17,876 nt of DNA from Hamiltosporidium magnivora (taxonomy: Eukaryota; Microsporidia; Dubosqiidae): NCBI GenBank assembly GCA_004325065.1, contig PITI01000177.1:1-17876 (forward strand). Reading direction: 5' to 3'. The position numbers and the translations under genes were made by a program. This document shows positions 1 through 9,056 of this stretch, one piece after another; within the stretch, counting starts at the first letter, position 1, and each line of letters begins with the position of its first letter. The notes under the pieces were generated by a model. That model ran no database searches. It saw nothing but the letters and a program-made list of their open reading frames with translations, and was not told where the DNA came from.

Positions 1-2
1 AT

Positions 3-122
3 AAAGCACCCCTTATTTCACAAGGAGGAACCACTTTAGAGGAACCGACCAATAACATAAATGAAGAGTCGGATTTGGAAGAAGAGACAATAGTGGTTAA
101 AGAGGTAGAAGAAAACATATAA
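3..122 (+). CDS. C-terminal end of a gene entering from the left; acidic tail, function unknown
   Basis: The third forward frame is open from the left edge to a TAA at 120-122, giving 39 residues. The tail is strongly acidic (runs such as NEESDLEEE and KEVEEN) and locally much richer in G+C than the sequence that follows, which drops at once to A/T tracts. An AATAAA lies 36 bases after the stop. The other two forward frames stop early (37-39; and position 2, then 50-52). The start and the body of the protein lie outside the window, so no family can be named. Acidic C-terminal tails are common in disordered regions and give no function. I am fairly sure this is real coding sequence. Confidence 0.65.
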   Translation, partial: KAPLISQGGTTLEEPTNNINEESDLEEETIVVKEVEENI

Positions 123-502
123 AAATGGTAAAAATGTTTTAACCCAGAATTTTATTAAATAAAATTGTTTTTTTAAATAATTTATTTTGAATTCTGTTGT
201 TTTTAAACAGCCTAAACATATTAAATGAGCATGTTATTTTTAATTGATAAATTTTGGAAATCATTTTGTTGTTCTAAGTAAAAAAATATATTTACCATAA
301 AAATCATTATTAATCTATAATTTTAGTTATTTTCAAAAATTCTGTTTAATAAAATATATTAATTGTTCTGAGAAACGAAAAAAATATTGTTTTTTTCAAA
401 AATAATTACATCGGAGAATACAAAGGAACTGTGGTTTGTTAATTTGTCAGTGTTTTATAAATAAAGTAAATCGAAAAACGACATACAGAAATCGATGGTT
501 GA
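123..502. other. A/T-rich spacer
   Basis: Apart from the AATAAA at 158-163, no open frame of note, RNA gene or repeat is visible. Around 465-550 one forward frame stays open for about 35 codons (it includes SMVEEHFLKS) and overlaps the start of the coding-like relic at 503-844 in another frame. It may be the frameshifted beginning of that relic. Confidence 0.4.
158..163 (+). terminator. Candidate poly(A) signal for the left partial gene
   Basis: AATAAA lies 36 bases after the TAA at 120-122, in A/T-rich sequence. In so A/T-rich a window the hexamer also occurs by chance, so the support is its position. Confidence 0.35.
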
Positions 503-844
503 AGAGCACTTTTTGAAAAGTACCTTTTCGGGATCAAAAAGTTCGATAATGATTCGTTTCTTTCTAAATTAAACCTTGGATGTGAACTCTATTGTCTTGA
601 AATTTTTTAGAACCTTTAATTAAACAAGAAGCATTATTTAAAACCATATATACTTGTATATATGTTCTTATTATTCTTTAGATCTGTTAACAGAACGAAA
701 AACCAATGAATAAGCTATAGGGGTTGCTGCTATAGTAGACCTTGCTGTATCATAGATATTTTATGTGGATCGATTCAACTTATACCCCGAATTTCCCATA
801 AAAGTATAAAAATTACTGTAACTGAACCGATCAGGTGTCGTTAA
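503..844 (+). pseudogene. Decayed coding-like segment, possible small membrane protein relic
   Basis: One forward frame reads as protein across 342 bases, with internal stops TAG 608-610, TAA 617-619 and TGA 707-709, and ends in TAA 842-844. The pieces include FEKYLFGIKKFDND, a hydrophobic run YILVYMFLLFF (likely a membrane segment) and a Cys-containing stretch RGCCYSRPCCIID. The final stop overlaps an AATAAA (844-849), the arrangement also seen at the 8164-8412 gene. Base composition is richer in G+C than the flanks. No family is recognised and no start codon is clear. In DNA this A/T-rich, open runs of 30-45 codons do arise by chance, so the call rests on one frame being kept throughout, on composition and on the terminal signal. 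Confidence 0.3.
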
Positions 845-2194
845 ATAAAATATTTCATCTTGTCTAACAAATAATTTATTTTTTTGTGATTATAATCGAT
901 GGCAATCCGATTATCGCGTCAATTTTCGAAGCCACATATTGCTGCGTTTTCTGTATATATAGACGAAGAAATTAAGTAGCTCATATCTATTTATTGATTA
1001 GTCTTGATTTAATCTGTTTGTCTTTATAGTACCTCTGCTTAAAAAGAAACAAGATAATTTTTATATAATTACGAAAGTAAATCTATGACTCGAACAGAGA
1101 GCCTTAGGTTATAGAAATATTTTGTATCCAATTATGATTTTGGAGATTCGTAACTCAAGGTTTCAATATAATTGAAAACCGACACAACGATACCAGCAAC
1201 CTCAGAAAAACCAAATTTTTCTTTAAATAATACCATAGAACACAAAAATAATTCAAATTTTATAAATCGAATTTCATAAGTTATAGGTTCGACACAATCT
1301 TTTAATATACAAGAATGAAATTACGAACACATAAAAACCATGGTTCATTATTTTTAGCAAGAATTTATTGTGAAGAATAGAAAAGGAGTTGTATGACTAA
1401 TTAAAAACAAAGTACCTTGAATAATTTCGAAGTGATTTTTTTAGAATACACGTGCAGGTAAATAATTTACTCAATTTTGTTTACCAGATGCACAATTTTT
1501 TATTTGTTTCAAAAACAATGAAAACAGTAAGTTTGATGAATTTGCAAAATAAATTTATAAATAATAAAGCCTAAGGTAAAATAAAATCTATACATATAAT
1601 TTAAAGTAGGAACGTGAAGTTCTTTTGAATCAAATTTTTAAAATGAAAGCTTATATAAGTTTGAATAGTATTTTAGACTTTTGTAATCTTTATAGAGCAA
1701 AAAAACTAATACAAAGGGAGCAGATGTTAATATATTTTATCTAAACAAGATTGTTCAAATAGCAAGAATAGTATGCTCTATATAGTTTTGCGAAATCCAA
1801 GTATTAAAAACTCATGTTCTTCTATTATTTTCCAAATTAATCAAATCAAAAGTTTTAAAAATAATTAGTTATAATTTTTTATTGCAAGAAACTCCGCTTT
1901 CAAGAATTTTTTTTAATCAACAAAAACTAAAAAGTAGTATTTCATGTAATATTTTAATGCTAATATATTATAACATACGAAGAAGAAAAAAAGGTTTCGA
2001 AGAAATGAGCAAGTAAGTGACAATTAAATTTGAATGAGTTGTAATAAAATATCAAAAATATAAGTAAAACATAATTTATTGTGATTTTTTCGAAAATTAG
2101 CACATTTTATATTTTTTTATAACATTGGCGCGGTTTTAGAGCTGACTCGGATAATATCCCTCGAAGTTTTTATCTGTATAACTTAAATTTATAA
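845..2194. other. Gene-free A/T-rich stretch
   Basis: No intact gene, RNA gene or element end is recognised. A GC-richer patch at about 885-960 has short open frames on both strands (forward reading includes IIDGNPIIASIFEA), too short to call. The rest is A/T-rich with frequent stops in all frames. Confidence 0.4.
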
Positions 2195-2530
2195 ACCCAA
2201 AAAGGATTTAGAATATATTTACTGCATGGCTTATTTTTAGAAGTTCGCAATATATATTCCAGAGAGTGTTTGCTATTTAAGACTTACTTTGAGCTTCCCG
2301 GACCAATGGGTTCCAGTCTAATGTACACTTTCAAGACTGGATCACTTGACCAAGATATATCTTGTGATTTGAATATAGTAACCCTAGACAATTTTATGTT
2401 CTATTATAGTTATAACTTGCTGTTTTGCTTTCCTGTTTTTCCTACTGGTATGTTTTTTCAGATCTTCCAGACGCCTAGCAATATAATCCAGAAGAATCAA
2501 GCCCAAAGTTTCATAATTTTACCTACATGA
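2195..2530. pseudogene. GC-richer coding relic, strand unresolved
   Basis: The forward frame is open for 111 codons (2195-2527, stop 2528-2530). It has no ATG before its middle and contains ELPGPMGSSLMY and many aromatic residues. On the minus strand, 2518-2387 (44 codons, stop TAG 2384-2386) gives a more protein-like reading, with GLILLDYIARRLEDLKKH followed by a lysine/arginine-rich run. More open minus-strand pieces occur in other frames down to about 2110 (for example CTLDWNPLVREAQSK). The long open run is unusual for the window and the island is clearly GC-richer than its flanks. I infer a remnant of a gene or transposon, probably on the minus strand, with frameshifts. A functional short forward gene is possible but has no suitable start. 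Confidence 0.3.
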
Positions 2531-3340
2531 TCAACAATAACTTCTCATTCAATAAAAGCAACAAACTATTGGTTACAAAAATTGTACTTTTTTTAGACTT
2601 TTCATCTCTATACTAATTCACATGGAACAACCAAAAAAATAGTCTTGTTTTTCCTACGAAAAATTCAAATTATTGTTTCAAACCAATTTTATTTAATTTT
2701 TGCTGAAAAGATAGTTTTATCGAGGTTATCTTCTTTCATGGTTATTTGTCACTGATAAATATAGGTACAAACAACATTTTATTTGAATGTTTCTCATCAA
2801 AATGTACTATTAAAATTTAGCAGTCACTGGTATGAAAACACCAAACAATCCATCAGTATAGATATAGGCCGATTTTATTATCAAGTAATCCAAATGTGCA
2901 GATTATTCATTTTCCTCGGTCAGAATGACATCTAAAAGGCTTAATATTTAGTTACCTGTATTCTTCTAACAGCCTTGGCTTACAACTAAAACTTACCTAA
3001 CTTTTATTTTTAAATACAAAAAAATCCATACAGAAATCTAGTCTATGGTAAACTAAAGAAATTTAATCCACAAAAAATTTATGAAAATACAAATCAAAAC
3101 CTTAATCGAATAACAACGAAATGTAAAAAACTAAATATCTCAAAGCGGGTTTTTTTTATGAAGCTAAAAATTTAGACTACTGAAAAATAATTAAAGAAAA
3201 TTATACGATTTCATTAAATAAGATAGATTCTTTTAATTAAACTTGTTTTTTTATCCGATATATGATTCTCGTTTGAAAACATATAGAATTTTTTCAATAC
3301 AAAATATTTCCATTATTGCAGAAAAAAATAGAAATATCGA
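2531..3340. other. A/T-rich spacer downstream of the 795-residue gene
   Basis: No intact gene is seen. A minus-strand frame at about 2810-2950 reads protein-like with one stop (AHLDYLIIKSAYIYTDG), but it is too short to call. No AATAAA falls within about 60 bases after the stop of the neighbouring minus-strand gene. Confidence 0.4.
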
Positions 3341-5728
3341 TTAAAGGAAATTGTTTCGAAATTCAGAATCCAAATATGTGTTTATTTCGACGGATCTGTT
3401 GGCGCGAACAGGTGCCCGAATTATAAACGCAGTTTTTTTAAAATCACTTTTTTTAATTATAGAGACAGTTTCATAATCAATTGTATCGCACAGTAAAGAC
3501 AATACGGACAGTTTTTTTAGTTTTTTAAAAGCTTTAATGTCATTCTTTTGAATTCTACTAACATTGATATATAAATCAGTAATAGTAATATCCGGTTCGT
3601 AATTATATAATAGCCTGCAAAATTCAATAATTTTTGATCGATTTCGAACATAGATAGATATAAATTTCAGATTTTTCATTTTACTGAAAAAATAATAATC
3701 GGTTTCTGTAATTTCGTAAACACAGTATTCAATTTGAACAAGGTCTGAAATTTCATATGTCTCAGAAATCAACTCAAAAATATTGCATTTCTCTTTGGTG
3801 CTAGACTTCGTCGTAATTTTCAAAATTAGCAAATATATTTGGTGTATTAATTTAAATTTAGAACCTAAGATATTGTTGAAAATGCTTTTTAAATATATTT
3901 TTAAGGAATTAATACTTATATCTATCAATTTTAAACCAACTACACGCTGAAATCTACTTAAATAAATCATTATGCCAAAATCAAAATATGATAGAGAATT
4001 AATAAAATTTATGCTTTCTAATTTTCTATTATATGTATCATTATTCTCAAGAAACTTTAAACTATAATTACAAACAAAATCTATGACTCTGAACAGAACA
4101 ATTGTATTCGATTCTAAAAAATATAATAGCAGTTCATCACATATAACAATATTTTGTAAGGTAAAATATTTTACTGTTTTCAAATATTTTAGTGGTGTAA
4201 AAACATTACAATCCAGTTTATAAGGCGAAGAACAATGTTTATAATTAAGAGTTAGATTTTTGAAATTCGAAAGTTCTAAAAATACAAAATTATTAGGAAT
4301 TATTGAATTATTTGTATGTATATAACAATATTTATCTGTTTGGAAGAAAGGCATGTATTCTAAAGATATATTCACTATATCGGATCCTTTTTGAAAATTT
4401 ATGGCATGTAGTGAAAGATTATTTGGAAGTTTTCTAATGAATTGAATGGTTGTGCCTAAAAATATATATGTTGTACAGAAAACCTTGCAATGTTTATCTG
4501 GATTTTTTATAAAAAAATCTATCAGTAAACCTAATATTTCGAAGTCCAAAATTATAGTTTTAAGCGTAATCCCTCTTATTGTTTTACATAAATTCAAAAG
4601 TTTTCGAATTTCTTTGGTTGTAAAATTGCATTTTAATTTCAATACTTTTAACTTTTTCGAAAAAGGAGTAACGTTTTTGTTCATAAATAACTTTATTGGA
4701 TTTTCGTAAGAATAAATGTAAAGGTTTTCAGCGTGGAATGTCACATTTGAAAATAATATGATTGCTTTTTTGTACGCTGATTTTTCGTTAAAAATTAAAT
4801 AAAGAATATCTATATTTGCGATCTTGTTAAGAAAAATCCAAGTATTTATTAAATATTCTTGTTCAATTATTTTACTGATATTTTCAATGTCATTAGCTTC
4901 AAATCTTAAGTAGAATTTACTATTTGAATTATTTTTTGGTATTTCTTTAGAAGAGAAATATATATAAGGAGAATTTATACTAAGGTCAGCTATTTCCGAA
5001 AAAACCATGAAATTTTGAGTTCTTCTGGTCTTAAATGTTACTGTATCAATAAAGAATATAAACAAATCTCTAAAGATGCATTTTTTTATGGATTCATAAC
5101 CACAGTTTTCAGAATATTTTTTATAATCGAAATTGGAATTTATATTTGCCATGCTAAATATAATGTTTCGTAATATTTCTTTCAAAAATCCATCTCTCTC
5201 TTTACTTTTTTGAATATCTAAAATTGTAAGAAACATTAAAATTTCTAAAAAATCTTGTATTTTCATTTGATTAATACTAACATCTGGATTATCTATCAAT
5301 TTAAGGAACAGAAGCAATCCTGTATAAGAAACGTTTTTTAAACATATTCTAATATTTTTTGCATTGGAAACAAATAAATCCTTTATATATTTGGAATTCA
5401 ATAGCATAGAATCTTTATATGGTATCGTTACAATATAAGAATTATAGAATTTCGGATTTGTATTGTAAGATTCTACACGTATAATATCATTTTTTAGAAA
5501 AGTTATTTTTTCTTCAGCATGAATAGAATTTACTGAATTATTTTGTTGTTCACTTGTTTCTAAAATCGAATCGTTAGCAATAAAATCAAAAATGCAACTT
5601 TCATCGTTTATAACAAAAAAACTTACTGTGGTGGAGTATATCGAGCATATATAGATAATCAAGCCCCAGAATATACGCTGTCGGTTTTTTTCAGTTAGAA
5701 TTCTTAATTTTCTGCTTTTGAAATACAT
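3341..5728 (-). CDS. Signal-anchored protein with BTB/POZ-like region and irregular leucine-rich body
   Basis: Intronless gene of 795 codons, by far the longest open frame here and surely real; ATG at 5728-5726, TAA at 3343-3341. Residues 1-18 are basic (KSRKLRILTEKNRQR) and are followed by a hydrophobic segment at about 20-40, a signal peptide or signal anchor. Residues 45-75 look disordered (QQNNSVNS). Residues about 80-200 follow the pattern of a BTB/POZ fold: a strand (YIVTIPY), a helix with MLLNSKYIKDLF, then IRICLKNVSYTGLLLFLKLI, then a helical FLEILMFLTILDIQ and a closing helix. From about 355 to 760 there are repeated LxxLxL-type runs (KKLKVLKLKCNF, KNLTLNYKHC, MKNLKFISIY, KKLKKLSVLSLLC), resembling degenerate leucine-rich repeats. 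BTB folds normally mediate dimerisation or cullin binding inside cells, so one behind a secretory signal is odd. Location could be parasite surface, endomembrane or exported into the host. No close family is recognised; domain calls are by pattern only. Confidence 0.93.
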   Translation of the reverse strand: MYFKSRKLRILTEKNRQRIFWGLIIYICSIYSTTVSFFVINDESCIFDFIANDSILETSEQQNNSVNSIHAEEKITFLKNDIIRVESYNTNPKFYNSYIVTIPYKDSMLLNSKYIKDLFVSNAKNIRICLKNVSYTGLLLFLKLIDNPDVSINQMKIQDFLEILMFLTILDIQKSKERDGFLKEILRNIIFSMANINSNFDYKKYSENCGYESIKKCIFRDLFIFFIDTVTFKTRRTQNFMVFSEIADLSINSPYIYFSSKEIPKNNSNSKFYLRFEANDIENISKIIEQEYLINTWIFLNKIANIDILYLIFNEKSAYKKAIILFSNVTFHAENLYIYSYENPIKLFMNKNVTPFSKKLKVLKLKCNFTTKEIRKLLNLCKTIRGITLKTIILDFEILGLLIDFFIKNPDKHCKVFCTTYIFLGTTIQFIRKLPNNLSLHAINFQKGSDIVNISLEYMPFFQTDKYCYIHTNNSIIPNNFVFLELSNFKNLTLNYKHCSSPYKLDCNVFTPLKYLKTVKYFTLQNIVICDELLLYFLESNTIVLFRVIDFVCNYSLKFLENNDTYNRKLESINFINSLSYFDFGIMIYLSRFQRVVGLKLIDISINSLKIYLKSIFNNILGSKFKLIHQIYLLILKITTKSSTKEKCNIFELISETYEISDLVQIEYCVYEITETDYYFFSKMKNLKFISIYVRNRSKIIEFCRLLYNYEPDITITDLYINVSRIQKNDIKAFKKLKKLSVLSLLCDTIDYETVSIIKKSDFKKTAFIIRAPVRANRSVEINTYLDSEFRNNFL

Positions 5729-6128
5729 TCACTTGAATTTAGGAAAAAAAAATTTTTATAAAATATTTAATTTAATCAAAATGAACCGTTTACACGATTG
5801 TAAATTAATTAATATTTAATCTGTTAAAAAATAAAAAGTCTTTCAAAAAATTTGTAGAGACAAAAGAAAATATCTATGATGACAATCGAAACAATTTTTA
5901 TTTTAAAACGTGAAATAAAGGAGTTTTTGCAATGTTTACACTATATTTATATCAATTCGAGTATTATCCTTACAACTTTTATGTTTTTGGAAAATAATAT
6001 AGTTTGATTTTACTTGTCTTTTTATTTCTTGATATTATTTGTTTTATTCCAAATAATTTGCTTGTATTATTGAGAAAATTTTTATATTTGACTTTGCTTG
6101 TATGTTTGAGGTAATGCTTTGATTTTAA
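5729..6128. other. Upstream region of the 795-residue gene; no gene seen
   Basis: The 400 bases are A/T-rich. Just upstream of the minus-strand ATG (reading 5729 upward) come a TTCAAG-type leader, then TTCC and a tract of T on the minus strand (A on the plus strand, 5744-5752). There is no CCC or GGG triplet next to the start, the element often reported before microsporidian start codons. No other gene, RNA or repeat is visible. Confidence 0.35.
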
Positions 6129-6404
6129 CTATTTTATACTGGTTTTACAGTTAATTAATTTTGAATTTGTTTGCAATAGACCTTCTTTCTTGTTTAAAAG
6201 TATGTTTATTAGGTGGTATTGGTTATCGTCTATCTTAGATACTTTGATAAGATTTAGTGGTGCACTTTTCGAGTTTTCTATAGCGTTTGATATAAATTCG
6301 AACCTCTCCATCAATTTAAAAATAGGTTCGGACGTTTTTCTTTGCAATATAAACCAAATATATACTATTGTTATAACAGAAATCTAAAGTTTCTCATAGT
6401 ACAT
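6129..6404 (-). pseudogene. Small membrane-anchored protein gene interrupted by TAG at codon 7
   Basis: An ATG at 6404-6402 opens a frame of 91 codons that ends in TAG (6131-6129) and is broken only by an in-frame TAG at codon 7 (6386-6384). Reading through, the start is MYYEKL, then a hydrophobic segment ISVITIVYIWFIL (about residues 8-20), then a basic RK and a charged soluble part (FKLMERFEFISNAIENSKSA, then KVSKIDDNQYHLINILLNKK). This is a signal-anchor layout like that of the large gene next door on the same strand. Translation could instead start inside at the ATG of MERFEF, giving a soluble peptide without the anchor. I favour a recently inactivated gene, or a sequencing error at one base. 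Two plus-strand open frames overlapping it (6190-6387, 6342-6548) look like shadows. Confidence 0.45.
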
Positions 6405-6723
6405 TTTATTTATATCCAATACCCAATACCTCACAAATTATTTTATAAAGAATTAAATATTCATATTCATACAAAAGACAGCATGCACCGAGTAATAGCC
6501 ATACCTCGGATTTTTTTCTGCAATTTTAAACCAGGTTTACTTGTGTAGTGTCGAGTTCAATTAACTTAACATTTCTTGTGTTTTAATCCAAAATAAATAT
6601 ATTTTGTAATCGTATCAAATTTAGTGAATAGCTCTTTTACCATCTCTACTCATGAATCTAAATTGCTCTTCGAAACATTCTTGAACAGTGTGACTTCTAA
6701 TTTGTCAGTCCTGATTTTTTTAT
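6405..6723. other. Spacer with scattered minus-strand coding-like pieces
   Basis: No intact gene is seen. Minus-strand readings around 6600-6710 include IRSHTVQECFEEQFRFMSRD in one frame and VEMVKELFTKFDTITKY in another. These could be the frameshifted continuation of the relic to the right, but the evidence is only composition. Confidence 0.25.
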
Positions 6724-7260
6724 TTAGAAGATGTCGATGTGGATGTAGAAGAACAAATTCTCTATATAGTATAATAAAAACATGCTTGTGACGTTTTTCA
6801 AACTTGGTTGCCAGTGGCACCATTTATTTCTCATGTATCGATACATTTGAAACTGCCTCTTATAGCAACAAAGTTAATATCTTGAATCTACCAGGGAGTC
6901 CTAGTCTATAGTTTGATGTTTTTTTCTTGAATTATTCAAGAATATTATTACATTTACCAGCAAATTAGTTCTGGAATGTATAACCTTGTCTTATTATGTT
7001 TTTGTATATTCTTTATTTCTTTATATAAATATGCCGGATAATTTTTATTAAGCGCTCTCTTTTATTCGTTCTTCCAATCTTTATTCTATCTATATAAAGC
7101 TTTATATTAGTTCGGGTTGTGTCTTATTGGCATTTTTTACTTCGAGATACGTTTCACACGCAGCAGCAGTTTCTTTATTATCCTCAGATAGAAAAAATAA
7201 GTGGCAGGCATAATTTTCTTCTCATTAACAGTATAATGCACACCCATGCTTATATTTAGG
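6724..7260 (-). pseudogene. Cluster of frameshifted coding-like fragments, possibly a retroelement relic
   Basis: Three consecutive minus-strand pieces read as protein in different frames. They are 7221-7105 (39 codons, including SEDNKETAAACETYLEVKN), 7061-6957 (35 codons, including NKNYPAYLYKEIKNIQKHNK) and 6873-6727 (49 codons, stop TAG-free end at 6724-6726, including NKWCHWQPSLKNV and a final YIHIDIF). An alternative frame at about 7249-7200 gives VHYTVNEKKIMPATYF, which loosely resembles the NYT..EKE.LA stretch of retroelement RNase H, and the IHIDIF end loosely resembles the first Asp of an integrase core. The order would fit a Ty3/gypsy pol on the minus strand, but spacing is short and no other motif is convincing. 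I treat this as unassigned decayed coding sequence. Confidence 0.25.
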
Positions 7261-7431
7261 AAAATATAGACTCTCTTTAACTATTCTTTTAGTAATATAT
7301 TATTTCATATCAACAGTACTCGATACACTTCATCTACCACAGTAGATCAGCATAGTCGAGCAGAACTACACACTTATTATAGTGGATTAACGACATCGTA
7401 GGTTTAATATTCTATTAAATATTTGATTTTT

Positions 7432-7778
7432 TTAATTTAGTTTAGCAATTTTTTCAAACCTCATTATAAGAGTGCCTTTTATTAAATAGATAAACAATGT
7501 GTTAGATTTATTTTTCTCTTCGAATTTTTTTAAACCTGTTGAGAGCAATCTTTGTAGAAGAGTAAAATTTTCTTCGACGAAGATTTAATTATAGGGTTTT
7601 CATATGTTATTTCCAGGCTCCATTTTTCAGAAGAAAGATTGTAACTCGGTGATAATTAAAGCCTCAGTAGCTTTAATGCCTACAAGAGGCTAATTCTACC
7701 ATAAAACAGAAGGTGTTGTAGAGTAAGAACAAGTCTTTCCATGTGTTTTTGAACTTTATATTTCTCATAGGTTGCAGC
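7432..7778 (-). pseudogene. Decayed gene fragment, unknown family
   Basis: Two minus-strand frames read on from each other. Bases 7778-7683 give 32 codons (TYEKYKVQKHMERLVLTLQH) to a TAG at 7682-7680. The next frame runs 7683-7432, with GIKATEALIITELQSFF, stops at 7629-7627, 7602-7600 and 7587-7585, then 50 uninterrupted codons (IFVEENFTLLQRLLSTGLKK, ending FEKIAKLN) to a TAA at 7434-7432. The segment is rich in charged residues and richer in G+C than the flanks. No family is recognised. Keeping one frame over about 84 codons with only three point-like stops suggests a decaying gene rather than random A/T-rich DNA, but chance cannot be excluded. Confidence 0.33.
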
Positions 7779-8163
7779 CTAACATCTATATATAACACAA
7801 AAATGGAACAAAATAGTATTCTTGCAGCATATTCGTACAAAATTTATATTTGTGATTTATAAATTGTCGGCTATAAAATTTATTCTATTTTTGATGCTAA
7901 TTGAAATTCAGGAATCAATTATATCGATTATTTTTTTTTCATTAAATTTAATTAGCATGTTATAATTTGAAATTATAGCCTTAAAAAATCAATACACATG
8001 TTCATGTGATTGATTTGCTAATTTCTATTTCACCAGAGTTTATAGATGCATCTCTTTAACTTCTTGCATTTACCCTATTCTCTAATAGATTTATCATAAC
8101 GCAATTATTATAATTACATTGAGATTTTAACGACTTTGTTATAAAATTTTTTTATACTTATAT
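7779..8163. other. A/T-rich spacer downstream of the 8164-8412 gene
   Basis: Frequent stops in all frames. I see no gene, RNA or repeat. Confidence 0.4.
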
Positions 8164-8412
8164 CTATTTATTAATAGCCTGTTCTTGCACTAAGAACCTC
8201 TTTTTGATATCTTTTAAGGTTAAATATTTACACCAAATTAAACAATTCGCTTTGTTGCTTCTTATAAAGAATCTATAAGCTATTATAAAATATATGGGAA
8301 TAATTATTGTAAGTCCTGATGAAATTGCAAAAACCTGATTCAGCCAGCATATTTGTAGAATCCCACCTGAAATATATATAATCATCATGAGTAAAACTTT
8401 TTTTGGTATCAT
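8164..8412 (-). CDS. Possible small two-helix membrane protein, function unknown
   Basis: ATG at 8412-8410 opens 82 codons to a TAG at 8166-8164. The protein has a basic start (MIPKK), a hydrophobic segment at about residues 6-30 (LLMMIIYISGGILQICW), a second at about 32-50 (GLTIIIPIYFIIAYRFF), then a basic, soluble C-terminus (SNKANCLIWCKYLTLKDIKK). The positive charges after the second helix would keep that end in the cytosol. A GGG lies two bases before the ATG; CCC/GGG elements next to the start are known from microsporidian genes. AATAAA is formed by the last two sense codons and directly precedes the stop. No family is recognised. Open frames of this size are expected a few times by chance in such A/T-rich DNA, so I am only moderately confident. 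Confidence 0.42.
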   Translation of the reverse strand: MIPKKVLLMMIIYISGGILQICWLNQVFAISSGLTIIIPIYFIIAYRFFIRSNKANCLIWCKYLTLKDIKKRFLVQEQAINK

Positions 8413-9056
8413 ACCCTATAATTGTACGAAATGCTCATTAACTCGGATTTTTCACGTTATATATTTTTAAATTCCGGCTTAAAAACTTAAAATTTCTTAG
8501 GCCGAGCCATTTGCTTGGTTTAAAACTGTAAATAATTACATATAAAAAGGAACAAAAAAATTAAAATGTATGATTCAATTTTCGTAATATTTTTCTAATG
8601 TTATAAATTTTATGTTTCTGTTGAGACTTTCAAAGACTTACTCTTCTTTTAGAGCTTCTGAAAAAAAATTATGGTTAAGTAAAACTTAATTGTCGCTAAA
8701 AATGTCTTGATAGACTCGATTTTAGCATATTGAGGGCTTTTTGGCTATGTATCTTCACTGGAAGATCTTTGGGGAAGCTAACGAGCAAATTTTACCTTTT
8801 ATGTTTTTTTCTAAGTAAACTAAAACATTAAATATTTAATGCTTTGCTCAGAACATAATGTGGCTTTTTCTGAAGCGTAAAGTGTCTAAAATAAACTCAA
8901 TCAATTATATTTCTTGTATTTACTATCTTTCTATTAATTATCTCAAAACTTTATTATCTAAGAACCTTTTATGAATTTACAATTCTATACTAAATTTATA
9001 GTTTGTCTCAGATAGTTTGATTATTTACGTAACTGTCATCTTAAGGTTCTTTACTG
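8413..9056. other. Gene-free A/T-rich stretch
   Basis: No coding region, RNA gene or repeat is recognised. A weak imperfect inverted pair (CGGCTTAA near 8475 and TTAGGCCG near 8498) has one mismatch and no clear meaning. Confidence 0.4.

Noticed and set aside
4446..4709. Plus-strand open frame of 87 codons
   Set aside because: It lies wholly antisense inside the 795-residue minus-strand gene and its translation is the low-complexity Lys/Phe/Ile type expected of a shadow frame.
6190..6548. Two plus-strand open frames (6190-6387 and 6342-6548)
   Set aside because: The first is antisense to the minus-strand gene at 6129-6404, which has the better signal-anchor layout. The second overlaps the first and its start region; neither has a coding-like composition.
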